A stretch of DNA of 64,000 nucleotides from Deltaproteobacteria bacterium. GTDB lineage: Bacteria; Myxococcota_A; Polyangia; Haliangiales; Haliangiaceae. The position numbers and the translations under genes were made by a program. Shown here piece by piece: positions 27,901 through 36,022 of this stretch. Each line of letters begins with the position of its first letter. The first letter of the stretch is position 1. The DNA is taken from NCBI GenBank assembly GCA_020630875.1, contig JAHDIH010000001.1, positions 248,001-312,000 on the forward strand. The letters are read 5' to 3'. The notes below the pieces were generated by a model. That model was not told the DNA's origin. It searched no databases and saw only the letters and a list, made by a program, of their open reading frames with translations.

Positions 27901-29138
27901 AACAACTTCAAGTCATTCATGAGTTGGTTAAAGATGCGCAATTCCTTGGGCAACCGGAAGCTGAGGCCGAAGCTTGTTTAAGGCTCGCAGATTTTTACCT
28001 TTCTTCTGGTAAACCGGAACTTGCAAGCGACGCGATAAACGATGCGGAGGTACTTCTTGAGCAAGTGGCCAATGCGAACCTCTCGGTGCGAGTAGGCGTT
28101 ACCTTGGCAAAGGGGCAATGGATGCTTCGGACAGGAGACTCTCGCTCTGCGATAGAGCTTCTGGAAGCTTGTCTTTCGATATTGTCGACCAAAGATAATG
28201 AGACGCTGATAGAACGAGCCCGCTGCCTCTTTGATTTAGGAAGGGTAAAATACGCCAACGGCGACGCTAGTGAAGCAATAGCTGCTTTGGCCGAAGGGCT
28301 GGTCATACGTCGGACGCTTGGACATCAAGTGGAAGAAGCCGAGTCGCTGCACCAACTTGGTATTGTAATGGGCTCACTTGGGGAAGCTGAAGAAGCACTG
28401 TCTCACTTAAAAAGTGCGATCGTCATTGATCAACAAACTGGCAATCACGTAGGCCTCGCGGAACGTCTAGCAGACTGCGGTCAGGTTTACGTTGATATTG
28501 GAGATCTTGCGCAAGCGGAATCGTTTTTACGTAAAGCATTGGCTCTTGCCAAAGAGGCTGTGAATCGCAGATTAGAAGCTCAAATCATCGTCAATATTGG
28601 ACAGATGCACTTTCAAAAAGGCAACGTGGAAAAAGCACATGCGGTTTTTAAAAAAGGAGAGAGCGTTGCTGCGGCTTGCGGCGATCGCCATCAACTTGTA
28701 AGGGCTCGAACTTACTGGGCTTGGGCGCTACTTGAACGAGGAGGTCATGATGAACGAGTTCTCGAGCTTTGTGAGTCCGCCATAGGCCTTGCAGAGAGCT
28801 TGGACTACCCTGTGGGGCTGGCGTACGGACTCGCAGTGGCGTCGGTGGCGTTAGCGCGTAGTGGAAAGAAAAAGGAAGCGCTAGAGTTCAGCGACAGAGC
28901 GTTAGACGTACGAAAACGTCAACCAAGGCCTGAAGGGGAAGAACAAATACTGTTTCTCAGAAGTCGCGTGTTGCTGCGGACCCATCCTGAAGAATATGAA
29001 AGCGCAATTATTTCAGCCAAACGCGAAGTCGAGCGAAAAGCTAATTTGATAAAAGACCCGCAGTTGAAGACGCTGTATTTAACGGCACGAGTTCCTGCTC
29101 GAATTTTGAGAGAGTACTCAAGGTATCGGAGCGCCTAG
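24954..29138 (+). CDS. Multidomain Ser/Thr kinase - cyclase-like - AAA ATPase - TPR protein
   Basis: 1394 residues. Kinase domain about 5-285 with GSGGMAEIYRA, VIKKILPK, HRDISPHNVLL (residue 141 onward), TDFGIAS and YMSPEQARG. Residues about 335-500 resemble a degenerate class III nucleotide cyclase (VSLRVGVHWGKVTMM...GRPSDILVSANAF) without obvious metal-binding Asp residues. A STAND/AAA-type ATPase follows with Walker A GEIGVGKKTL near 549 and a Walker B-like VLILIAEDLHYSD. From about 960 to the end are tandem TPRs. This is PknK/adenylate-cyclase-like architecture, a signal integrator activated by TPR-bound partners. Co-transcribed behind fumC and the lectin-like lipoprotein. Confidence 0.88.
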   Translation: MENFGRYNLLELVGSGGMAEIYRAQTQVGQGLAKELVIKKILPKYARDTDFATMFVDEARVALGLNHPNIVQTFDFGTASGSLFLAMELVDGLDLHELMRVARVSKSPVPLGVAAYIAKEVARGLDYAHRKVTAGKQLHIIHRDISPHNVLLSWEGGVKITDFGIASAATSTKEEPGTIKGKLGYMSPEQARGKQVTAASDIYSLGLVLLEMVSGKPVFEKTSSGVLERVKAGAIPSPRGINPRIPVSLESVILKALAYEPAERYRSASEFQRALNDFLVTLAAEEGLADADTLAAYLKSMRPPDLLRKRTETMPLFETEVPTFDPNVSEVRERKDAYFVHCIVDGLAARSELTSAFLQALEDIAYRHNLHIQRRSEREFTLLAGVPTMTLLANREALQASVDLIERLEALGNAYHQLVSLRVGVHWGKVTMMWKSGGAFECHMLESDEEVVRRIASFGRPSDILVSANAFQLCKDAWEFSELKFATDSEQGVMDNAYLLLQQRDNFASRVDSVGTVPRPLYQRTLASLYQEVVSQRKKAQLIVVGEIGVGKKTLVEEFLQSLPKDDVLIIRGRSRVATSHTPFAVFADFARIVLGIDQTTSAGVIDAKLNMILHFLYPGEETSPKAVALKHIVADLLGMPNDEADRFDILQKRRLLVDAVLEVERKLEPQKVLILIAEDLHYSDAETRELFKEMLDRKSNRAVLGLGTSCDIEQLRQEMTPHDVRLLVLPELSHQEMVRMLKGMLIVTGDDNTFLNRIAEVVGGNPLFAKELLEELAEQGVVTKEGARYRLVAEEMPLAVPPTIQALLGNRLDRLPSSSKQLVAAAAVLGRRFSRQALLEIAQCDPDTIDHCIRHGVLRNEGPRIAFANEMVMRVAYGTLPPEEKRRLHLAAVDAVRVGKDFRPGHDEAIVARHYELAEDSMRAADAYLVATHHALRLGGYIDAKALVSKARKLMPAGDDARRFEATRLHEQIVSRLGTPEEQLQVIHELVKDAQFLGQPEAEAEACLRLADFYLSSGKPELASDAINDAEVLLEQVANANLSVRVGVTLAKGQWMLRTGDSRSAIELLEACLSILSTKDNETLIERARCLFDLGRVKYANGDASEAIAALAEGLVIRRTLGHQVEEAESLHQLGIVMGSLGEAEEALSHLKSAIVIDQQTGNHVGLAERLADCGQVYVDIGDLAQAESFLRKALALAKEAVNRRLEAQIIVNIGQMHFQKGNVEKAHAVFKKGESVAAACGDRHQLVRARTYWAWALLERGGHDERVLELCESAIGLAESLDYPVGLAYGLAVASVALARSGKKKEALEFSDRALDVRKRQPRPEGEEQILFLRSRVLLRTHPEEYESAIISAKREVERKANLIKDPQLKTLYLTARVPARILREYSRYRSA

Positions 29139-29185
29139 AGTTTCTTCTTGCACCTTGGCATTACCTTTGTGAAGGTAGGGCGGCT

Positions 29186-31468
29186 TTGAAAAACTCGTTT
29201 CGCAACATCGAAGTAAATCTCCCCAAAGCGGTACTGACCATTGGTGAGGTCAATAACGTTCGACTCTCTGGTAACGTCTATGGCGACCTGGAAAGCGCGA
29301 GAGTGGTTTACATGGTCGTTGGGGGGATAACAGCGAGTAGTATCCCATTCGGGCAGCAAGGATGGTGGAATGCATTGCTTTCTGCCGACCTCATCGATCT
29401 ATCTCAAGACGCCGTAATATGCCCTAGCATGCCCGGTAACGGTTCGAGCTGGCAGGGGCTTAGTGACTTTACGCCCGGCGATGAACTCCCTCGATTGTCC
29501 GTTGCCGATCTCGCTGACTTGGTCGCGCTATGGACTGATGGAATTGGCGTTAACCAACCTGTCCGCTACATTGGTGCGAGCTTTGGTGGACTAATTGGTC
29601 TTTCACTTGCCATTCGAAGACCCCATTTGGTTGCGAGATTGGTAACTATTTCTGCAGGAATGAGGCCCGATGGTTGGGGGACGGGGTGCCGCCATCTTCA
29701 AAGAGAATTAGTAAGACAGTCTGCGAAGCTTGGTCGTACTGCCGCCGGCATGAGCTGGGCCCGACAACTTGGTATGTTGACGTACCGGGGGCGAGATGAG
29801 CTAAATCATCGTTTCGGAACTTTGCAGGCTTCAGAAGCATTGCCTCCTGTCGCTAGCTATCTTGCTCACAACGGGGAAAAGTTTGCAGCCGAATTTCCCG
29901 CTACGACATTCTTACTTTTGAGCGAAGCGATTGATCGAATGGACGCAAAACCACAAGATTTAACATCGATAGATGCGGAAGTCGCGGTCGTAGGGGTTCC
30001 AGGTGACTTGTTGTTTCCTTGGGATTTGCAGGTCGAGCTTCACCGCAAACTTCGCGAGGCCTCAGTGGCGTCTTCGCTTTGGGCGCTTGAGTCCGAGTAC
30101 GGCCACGATGCCTTTCTCGTCGAGCAAGAGAAACTCGCGGGTCTGCTTAGAGACTCTGAGATGTTCAGAGAAGGGGAAAAACGTAATAACAATAAGTTTA
30201 GACCCGCTTACCTTGAGCCAGTAAAGACCGTGCGTTTGGGCATGATAGGTTGCGGAGTCGTAGGGCAAGGATTGCTAGAGCTGTTGGCTCTTCAGAAGGA
30301 AGACTTAAAAACGCATCATAACGTCCAATACGAAGTGACCAGGATCGCGGTTCAAAATGTTGCGAAAAAAAGAGCGCACATTCCGCCTGGCGTAATCATC
30401 GGCGACAGCGCTCTCGAAGTAGCGACGGCTTCGGATGTGGATGTGGTGGTAGAAGTGGCGGGTGGATTAGAAGTGGCGGCTGCCGTGGAAGCCGCCCTCG
30501 CTGCTAGAAAACCCGTGGTTACCGCCAACAAGGTATTGGTGGGAAGAGAACTTCCGCGTCTCGCGGCAATGGCATCCAGAATGAGAACGTCAATCTCTTG
30601 TGAAGCCGCCGCCGCTGCAGCGATTCCAATTGTAAGGGCCTTGAATCATCGCGCCGATGAAGTCTTGTCTCTCGCTGGAATTGTAAATGGGACCTGCAAT
30701 TACGTAATTACCAGGATGCAACAAGATGAGATGTCTCAGGACGAGGCGATTGTTTTGGCTCAGTCATTAGGGTTGGCTGAGGCCGATCCCAGTGCTGATA
30801 TAGAAGGAAAAGATGCGGCTTGTAAATTAACGATTCTCGTATATCGGTGTTTCGGGGTTTGGATATCTCCTGATGATTTCGATTGTGAAGGTATCGCGGA
30901 ACTCACGACCGCAGATTGCGAACTCGCGGAGCGAATGGGAATGCGAATCAGACATCTTGTTCATGCATCTCGAAGCGATGGTGAAGTTCGCGCGAGCGTT
31001 TTACCAATGGTGCTACCCGATTGGCACCTGCTGGCCGGCGTAGAGGAAGAATATAACTCCGTCTACCTTTCATTTAAGAACTCAGGGGACCTGTCGCTTT
31101 TTGGAAAGGGCGCAGGAGGACTACCCACTGCTTCAGCTTTAATTGGCGACCTAATTGAGTTAGCAGGAGGTGGCGTTACTCCATGGCCGGCTCCTAATAG
31201 AATCACCAACCCCAAACCTTCTGATAGTGGTGAGTTGTACTTCAGGGTTTCTACAAATGGCGAAGCAGTCATGGATAAGAAAATCGAAAGTCACATTCGC
31301 CGATTGGGAGGTGTGGTGAGGAACAAAGTCTCTACATCCTACGGCGAGCAAGTAGAATCGGCTTTTATCGTCGGAGAGTTGCGGTGGGACAATAGACAAA
31401 AGCTAAAAGAGAGCGTCTCATCCTTAGCTCGCGTAACTTCTGTTCTCGTGTTATCGATGTTGAGATGA
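29186..31468 (+). CDS. metX-hom: Homoserine O-acyltransferase (MetX-type) fused to homoserine dehydrogenase
   Basis: 760 residues, TTG start with AGGTAGGG upstream. Residues 1-335 are a MetX-type alpha/beta hydrolase with nucleophile elbow GASFGG (Ser about 132), the acid in VPGDLLFPWD and the histidine in EYGHDAF. From about 345 there is homoserine dehydrogenase: GMIGCGVVGQG nucleotide-binding loop, VTANKVL, IVNGTCNYVITRM, EADPSADIEGKDAACKL and GKGAGGLPTASALIGD. The last 70 residues look like a divergent ACT domain. One polypeptide would make homoserine from aspartate semialdehyde and acylate it for methionine synthesis. Acetyl versus succinyl specificity cannot be told. The next gene overlaps by ATGA. 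Confidence 0.88.
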   Translation: MKNSFRNIEVNLPKAVLTIGEVNNVRLSGNVYGDLESARVVYMVVGGITASSIPFGQQGWWNALLSADLIDLSQDAVICPSMPGNGSSWQGLSDFTPGDELPRLSVADLADLVALWTDGIGVNQPVRYIGASFGGLIGLSLAIRRPHLVARLVTISAGMRPDGWGTGCRHLQRELVRQSAKLGRTAAGMSWARQLGMLTYRGRDELNHRFGTLQASEALPPVASYLAHNGEKFAAEFPATTFLLLSEAIDRMDAKPQDLTSIDAEVAVVGVPGDLLFPWDLQVELHRKLREASVASSLWALESEYGHDAFLVEQEKLAGLLRDSEMFREGEKRNNNKFRPAYLEPVKTVRLGMIGCGVVGQGLLELLALQKEDLKTHHNVQYEVTRIAVQNVAKKRAHIPPGVIIGDSALEVATASDVDVVVEVAGGLEVAAAVEAALAARKPVVTANKVLVGRELPRLAAMASRMRTSISCEAAAAAAIPIVRALNHRADEVLSLAGIVNGTCNYVITRMQQDEMSQDEAIVLAQSLGLAEADPSADIEGKDAACKLTILVYRCFGVWISPDDFDCEGIAELTTADCELAERMGMRIRHLVHASRSDGEVRASVLPMVLPDWHLLAGVEEEYNSVYLSFKNSGDLSLFGKGAGGLPTASALIGDLIELAGGGVTPWPAPNRITNPKPSDSGELYFRVSTNGEAVMDKKIESHIRRLGGVVRNKVSTSYGEQVESAFIVGELRWDNRQKLKESVSSLARVTSVLVLSMLR

Positions 31469-32676
31469 CCGAGAAACCTATTGCAAGGGGCTTAGCAACT
31501 AAGGCACTACACGAGAGACTCACCGGAGACTCACTTAATCCAACGCAACCATCAATTGTGGCAGACCTTAAAGATTCTTCGACAGTCATTAAATGGCAAG
31601 AAGAAAAAGGAGAGGCGCACTTTATGCAAGAGCGCTGTTGGGCAGAGTTGAGTCCCTTCTACGGACGCTACGGTTCTCAGCAGACAAGGCAACTAATTGA
31701 AGAAGTGAAGAAGTTGGAAGAAAGTGCCGCCGCACTAGTTTGCGATTGCGGTATGCAGGCAATAGCTTTGGTCTTTGACATACTGTTGACTCCAGGAAGC
31801 CACGCTGTACTTCTCACGCAAATTTACAATAAAACAAAAACGTACGTGAATCGTTTATGCGAGAGGATCGGTGCCGAAGTCACGATAGTCAACGATGGCG
31901 ATTGGGATGCCATAGAAGCTGCCATCAGACCTAACACCAAAGTGTTATTTGCAGAAACGTTCACTAATCCCCTTGTTCGCGCCCAGGACATCGCTCGCTT
32001 GTCCAGCTTAGCCGGAGCCGCCAAATTGGTAATTGACTCGACAATAGTGACGCCATGGGGACCGAAGAGGCCACTCTTGCAAGCGGGAGTGGATATTGTT
32101 GTGGCAAGTGGTACCAAAGCGCTAGGTGGGCAGGATGCTGACCTATGGGGCTACGTTGCGACCAATGATATTGATATAGCAAACCGAGTGATGGATTTGA
32201 TGGCAATGCGAGGTGGAATACTCGACTGGCGTAGAGCACAGAGTGTTGTTGAAGGATTAGCTTCTGCCAAAGAAAACTTCCAGATTAGGTGTCACTCGGC
32301 CGCGCAGATCGCTGCCTACCTATCAGGTCATCCCAAAGTGGCAGATGTATTTCACCCTAGTCTTACGGATCATGTGGATCGAAAAATAATTCAGCAGCAA
32401 TATGCAATGACAGGGAGTTTACTTTCCTTTCGTCCGGCCAATAAAAGTGAGGCCGAAGTTGGGGCACTTTGTGACAAGATCGCGGAAACGTTTATTCGTT
32501 ATGCTCCAAGTTTTGATGGGTTAACGACCAAAGTCAATCACCATCAATCGGTGTCAGAGTATTTTACGCCACCGTCGGTACTGCAGAAGATGGGAATCGA
32601 CAAGCTCGTTCGTTTAGGAGTTGGAGTAGAAGATACTGATGATATTATTGCAGCCTTGCGTTGGGCTCTGGGGTAA
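31465..32676 (+). CDS. Cys/Met metabolism PLP-dependent enzyme (cystathionine gamma-synthase or O-acylhomoserine sulfhydrylase)
   Basis: 403 residues, fold-type I PLP enzyme of the Cys/Met family. PLP lysine about 218 in SGTKALGG, the cofactor aspartate in LVIDSTIVTPWGP, AETFTNPLVRAQDI, and RLGVGVEDTDDIIAAL at the C-terminus. It would take the acyl-homoserine made by the upstream fusion enzyme to cystathionine or directly to homocysteine; the sequence alone does not decide. The lysine context has GTK instead of the commoner SATK, so it is a divergent member. Coupled to the fusion gene by an ATGA overlap. Confidence 0.85.
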   Translation: MTEKPIARGLATKALHERLTGDSLNPTQPSIVADLKDSSTVIKWQEEKGEAHFMQERCWAELSPFYGRYGSQQTRQLIEEVKKLEESAAALVCDCGMQAIALVFDILLTPGSHAVLLTQIYNKTKTYVNRLCERIGAEVTIVNDGDWDAIEAAIRPNTKVLFAETFTNPLVRAQDIARLSSLAGAAKLVIDSTIVTPWGPKRPLLQAGVDIVVASGTKALGGQDADLWGYVATNDIDIANRVMDLMAMRGGILDWRRAQSVVEGLASAKENFQIRCHSAAQIAAYLSGHPKVADVFHPSLTDHVDRKIIQQQYAMTGSLLSFRPANKSEAEVGALCDKIAETFIRYAPSFDGLTTKVNHHQSVSEYFTPPSVLQKMGIDKLVRLGVGVEDTDDIIAALRWALG

Positions 32677-32677
32677 T

Positions 32678-33223
32678 ATGACTCGGAAAACGCATTCGCA
32701 CAAAATTGTATTTACCGTCGCAGGGCTAGTTCTTGTAGGGTTGGTGATACTTCTCACCGTTCCACTTTTTCAAACGCCACTTCCTCAAGAACCTCCTGTT
32801 TCAGAGGACCGACTAGAAATTGTTCCCTCAATAAATTGCGGAACTAATTTTGAAAGGACGGCCCTTTCTGGGAGTCCGGGAACCGTAGTTTTGTTCGGTA
32901 CAGAACTCGAATCCACTTTAAAGTTAAGTCGAGAGATTCAAGAACGAACCAAAAAGTTAACTCCCGCACCTGCATTTATCATAGCGGTTAGCGATCCAAA
33001 TGCTGCGTGTTCACGTGCCGAGGAGTTTGGGTTGGCTTTGAACCGCGTTGCGGTGCTTCCACACGATAATGTTTCCGTGGGAGTGAAAAGAACCAGCAAT
33101 GGCACCCCTGCGACGATTTTTCTCATTGACGCCCTGTACAGAAAGCGGCAGGGTTACCGAACAGAAGAATGGCCAACCTTACTCAATCATCTTACCTGGC
33201 TTGTAAAGCATTCGCGGTATTAG
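32678..33223 (+). CDS. Membrane-anchored thioredoxin-fold protein without CxxC
   Basis: 181 residues from the ATG at 32678, 1 nt after the previous stop. One N-terminal transmembrane anchor (IVFTVAGLVLVGLVILLTV), then a small extracytoplasmic domain with a GTPATIFLID segment recalling the cis-Pro loop of thioredoxin-like proteins and a single conserved-looking Cys in PSINCGTNFE plus one in AACSRAE. The active-site CxxC is absent. It may work with the SCO-like protein encoded just downstream, with which it overlaps by 55 nt. Confidence 0.65.
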   Translation: MTRKTHSHKIVFTVAGLVLVGLVILLTVPLFQTPLPQEPPVSEDRLEIVPSINCGTNFERTALSGSPGTVVLFGTELESTLKLSREIQERTKKLTPAPAFIIAVSDPNAACSRAEEFGLALNRVAVLPHDNVSVGVKRTSNGTPATIFLIDALYRKRQGYRTEEWPTLLNHLTWLVKHSRY

Positions 33224-33768
33224 TACTTTTTTCCGCTTGCGATACACCGCAATCGCAGCAGCAGCTCTCACAGGAGTTTGGTACGCTGCCTTCCTTCCAA
33301 CTCACGGAGTCAAACGGAAAAGCGTTTACCGAGAAAGAAATGGTTGGTGGGAACACCATCGTCAGTTTTATGTTTACGCGTTGCGACACTCTATGTCCCG
33401 AGCTCACGGCGCGAATGAAGTGGGTTGAAAAGAACACTAGGGAATTTTCGAATCCCCCCTTGTTACTTTCCATCTCAGTTGATCCAGAGCACGATACTCC
33501 AGAAGTGCTGTCTGCTTACAAAGAGAAAATGAAAATTACCTCACCAAGATGGCATTTCGTGACTGGTGATTCTTTGACCGTTCAATCGATGGTTAAGGAG
33601 AGTTTTTTCTTGGCAATGGAGAAAAAAGGGCTAACCAAGCGAGGAACTCCCAATATCATTCACTCTGATCGGTTTCTTTTGATCGATCCTGGCCTTAAGA
33701 TTCGCGGATTTTATCACACGGATGAACAAGTCGAATTAAGAAAACTAGTAGCGGCAGCTCAGCGTTAA
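33169..33768 (+). CDS. SCO1/SenC-family lipoprotein
   Basis: 199 residues. The signal peptide ends in LFSAC (lipobox), and the thioredoxin-like domain has the SCO copper site: CDTLC (CX3C) in FMFTRCDTLCPEL and the distal His in IIHSDRFLLID. SVDPEHDTPEVL is also diagnostic. SCO proteins deliver copper to, or reduce, the CuA site of cytochrome c oxidase. No oxidase genes are nearby; instead it closes a methionine operon next to another thioredoxin-fold protein. It overlaps the upstream gene by 55 nt. Confidence 0.88.
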   Translation: MANLTQSSYLACKAFAVLVLFSACDTPQSQQQLSQEFGTLPSFQLTESNGKAFTEKEMVGGNTIVSFMFTRCDTLCPELTARMKWVEKNTREFSNPPLLLSISVDPEHDTPEVLSAYKEKMKITSPRWHFVTGDSLTVQSMVKESFFLAMEKKGLTKRGTPNIIHSDRFLLIDPGLKIRGFYHTDEQVELRKLVAAAQR

Positions 33769-33833
33769 GACTTCGAGCTGATATTTAAGTGGTCTGCCGT
33801 GACAGTGTGTGCTGGTTGCTATAGCCTGGGCGC

Positions 33834-34748
33834 ATGGAAAGAAGCGATGTTTCTCTACCGAAGGCTTTGATTAGTGGTTTATGTATGGGAACCGCTGATG
33901 CGGTACCTGGCGTTTCGGGAGGAACCATAGCGCTTGTCATCGGTATCTACGATGAATTTATTGGAGCCATTAGTACGATGATAAGTACCCCCAAACTTAT
34001 TCGCACTACTGAAGGGCGTGGCACTATTGTAGAAGCCTTAAAACTTTTAGTGCCTTTGGGGATTGGGTTACTTGCCGGATACATTCTGGTAGTGAAACTC
34101 CTGGTGGGAAAGACTGAGGCGCCGGGTATTCTTCTCCAAAAAGAGACAGCGCCCGTTTGTTTTGGCTTTTTGTTTGGGCTGGTGCTCGCGAGTATTCCCG
34201 AGCCGTTGCGAAGGATCCAAAAGTGGAAAGTGTCTCACTTTGTGGCGTTTGCGATTGCCGCTGGGTCGGCCGCTTGGTTCGTCGGACTTCCCCATCTGCA
34301 AAGTGAGCCCGAGAAATGGATGTTGGTTTTGGGAGGCGCTGGCGCTATCTCTGTGATGCTACTTCCAGGTGTGAGTGGTTCTCTGCTACTTGTAATTCTG
34401 GGGCAGTACGCGGTGGTAGGGCAAGCGGTGACAGAACGAAACGTTCCGGTACTTCTAACGGTCGTGGGCGGAATTGTTTTAGGTGTCATTACCTTTGTTC
34501 CTTTGTTGAAGAAATTACTGCACAGTGCTGAGGCCGTAACAATGGCGGCACTAGCTGGATTGATGGCTGGATCCCTGCGTGCGCTTTGGCCGTACAAAGA
34601 TTTCTATAATCCAAAAGTTGGACCACTTTCCAATAACGGAAACGTTCACAGTTTGCATTGGGTGGTCCTTGCAGCCCTGATTGGCGTAATGACGGTTTTC
34701 TTGCTCCGATTGCTTGGAAGAGGGAAAACGAAAACGCCTCATACTTGA
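33834..34748 (+). CDS. DUF368 family polyprenyl-phosphate transporter
   Basis: 304 residues, about eight transmembrane helices. The family signature DAVPGVSGGTIALVIGIYDE is at residues 21-40, with a second repeat around LLPGVSGSLLLVILGQY, showing the inverted-repeat build of these carriers. DUF368 proteins (PopT) were shown to return undecaprenyl phosphate across the cytoplasmic membrane for reuse in wall and polysaccharide synthesis. Single gene; a TATAGC lies 8 nt before the ATG. Confidence 0.88.
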   Translation: MERSDVSLPKALISGLCMGTADAVPGVSGGTIALVIGIYDEFIGAISTMISTPKLIRTTEGRGTIVEALKLLVPLGIGLLAGYILVVKLLVGKTEAPGILLQKETAPVCFGFLFGLVLASIPEPLRRIQKWKVSHFVAFAIAAGSAAWFVGLPHLQSEPEKWMLVLGGAGAISVMLLPGVSGSLLLVILGQYAVVGQAVTERNVPVLLTVVGGIVLGVITFVPLLKKLLHSAEAVTMAALAGLMAGSLRALWPYKDFYNPKVGPLSNNGNVHSLHWVVLAALIGVMTVFLLRLLGRGKTKTPHT

Positions 34749-34770
34749 CTGCTGTTCAAGTAACTTAGAT

Positions 34771-34799
34771 TTGTTATTAACGCTCGGTCTTGGTAATAC
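34771..34799 (+). promoter_or_regulatory. Candidate promoter of the LMW-phosphatase/DUF455/ATP-grasp operon, leaderless
   Basis: TTGTTA (34771-34776), 17-nt spacer, TAATAC (34794-34799), then exactly 6 nt to the ATG at 34806. Confidence 0.35.
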
Positions 34800-34805
34800 G
34801 GGTCA

Positions 34806-35234
34806 ATGCTTGATTTTCCGCTTATCACTGCCCACAGAAACGGATTGCTCTTTTTCTGCCTCGACAACACCACACGCAGTCAGATGGCAGTCGGATTCGC
34901 AAAGTTTATCGGACCAGCAGAGATCCAATATTACAGTGGTGGTATTCGTCCCGGAACCATGCATCCGATGGCACACAAGGCCATGAAAGATGTGGGGATT
35001 GACATTTCGCCGCAACTTCCTAAGGACATGTCGAGTTTGCCATTATCCCATATCGCTACCTGCGTTGTTTTGGGAAGTGAGGAAGATGCGCCTAAGTTGC
35101 CAGAGGAAATTAATACTGTGGTCTGGGAAATTGAGGACCCCCTCAACATTCAGTTGCACCACCCCGATGACCTGATTTACGAGTTTAGATTGGTGCGCGA
35201 TCAAATTCGTACGAACGTATCTGGCTTGTTTTGA
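34806..35234 (+). CDS. Low-molecular-weight phosphatase/arsenate reductase-like protein
   Basis: 142 residues. The P-loop CX5R appears as CLDNTTRSQMA near residue 18, followed by YYSGGIRPGTMHPMAHKAMKDVGIDIS and the late DP motif (EIEDPLN), as in LMW protein-tyrosine phosphatases and thioredoxin-type ArsC. ArsC usually has a second catalytic Cys in the CVVLGSEEDAP region; here only TCVVLGS is present, so phosphatase or arsenate reductase is open. It heads a run with the DUF455 and ATP-grasp genes (TTGA and ATGA overlaps), which argues against a plain arsenic operon. Confidence 0.75.
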   Translation: MLDFPLITAHRNGLLFFCLDNTTRSQMAVGFAKFIGPAEIQYYSGGIRPGTMHPMAHKAMKDVGIDISPQLPKDMSSLPLSHIATCVVLGSEEDAPKLPEEINTVVWEIEDPLNIQLHHPDDLIYEFRLVRDQIRTNVSGLF

Positions 35235-36022
35235 TTTCTCTCGGGCAATTTTGCTCGCAGGTCATCTTAGGGCAAAAACTTACAGACAAATACCTGAGTC
35301 CCAAAACGGTAGCCAACTTCGACATCGATTGTGAACTACCTGAATTACCTGGTCGACCAAATGGGCTTGAAGTAGCCAGACACAAAGTAAGAGTTCCACC
35401 CGTTGAGGGGATGGGAGATCCTAAGCAACGGGTACGAATTCTTCACGCGCTTGCCAATCATGAGTTGCAAGCCATTGAGCTATTTGCTTGGGCACTTATC
35501 CGCTTTCCTTCGTTACCCCTAAAGTGCAAGCAAGGGATTTTGGGAATTATTGCTGACGAACAGAAACATATGGCGCTTTACCAAGCGAGAATTGAAGCCT
35601 TGGGAGAAACATTTGGTGCTTTTCCCGTTACGGCGCACTTTTGGAGAAAGCTCCCTGATGCAGTGTCACCCACGCAGTTTTTCTGTTTGATGGGACTAAC
35701 ATTCGAAAATGCTAACCTAGATTTTGCTAACGACTACCTGAGCGCGGCGTTAAAGGCGGGCGATGTCGAAACAGCAAAAGCCATAGAGATTGTCCATCGA
35801 GATGAGATTCGTCACGTCAGATTCGCATGGAAATGGATATGCGAATGGAATGATGATCCGGTCGAAGCTTACGAGCGGGAGGTCAAATTTCCGTTAGGTT
35901 ACTCTCGTGCTCGTGGACGAAACTTTTCAAGATGCTCGCGTGAGCTAGCGGGGCTTTCCTCCGAATTCATCGGTAAGCTCGAGGAGGCAGTCGCTAAGCG
36001 ACCTGGTGGATGCAGTAGATGA
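35231..36022 (+). CDS. DUF455 ferritin-like di-iron protein
   Basis: 263 residues, TTG start overlapping the upstream stop (TTGA). Ferritin-like four-helix bundle with likely iron ligands in HALANHELQAIELFAWAL, IADEQKHMALY, TFENANLDFAND and HRDEIRHVRFAW, the ExxH spacing of di-iron oxidases. DUF455 members are distantly related to MiaE-like hydroxylases, but no reaction is established. It ends with an ATGA overlap to an ATP-grasp gene, so oxidation plus ligation of a common substrate is a reasonable inference. Confidence 0.85.
   Translation: MISLGQFCSQVILGQKLTDKYLSPKTVANFDIDCELPELPGRPNGLEVARHKVRVPPVEGMGDPKQRVRILHALANHELQAIELFAWALIRFPSLPLKCKQGILGIIADEQKHMALYQARIEALGETFGAFPVTAHFWRKLPDAVSPTQFFCLMGLTFENANLDFANDYLSAALKAGDVETAKAIEIVHRDEIRHVRFAWKWICEWNDDPVEAYEREVKFPLGYSRARGRNFSRCSRELAGLSSEFIGKLEEAVAKRPGGCSR

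Noticed and set aside
34714..34986. 90-codon ORF spanning the DUF368-LMW phosphatase gap
   Set aside because: Overlaps both real genes in another frame and has no motif.
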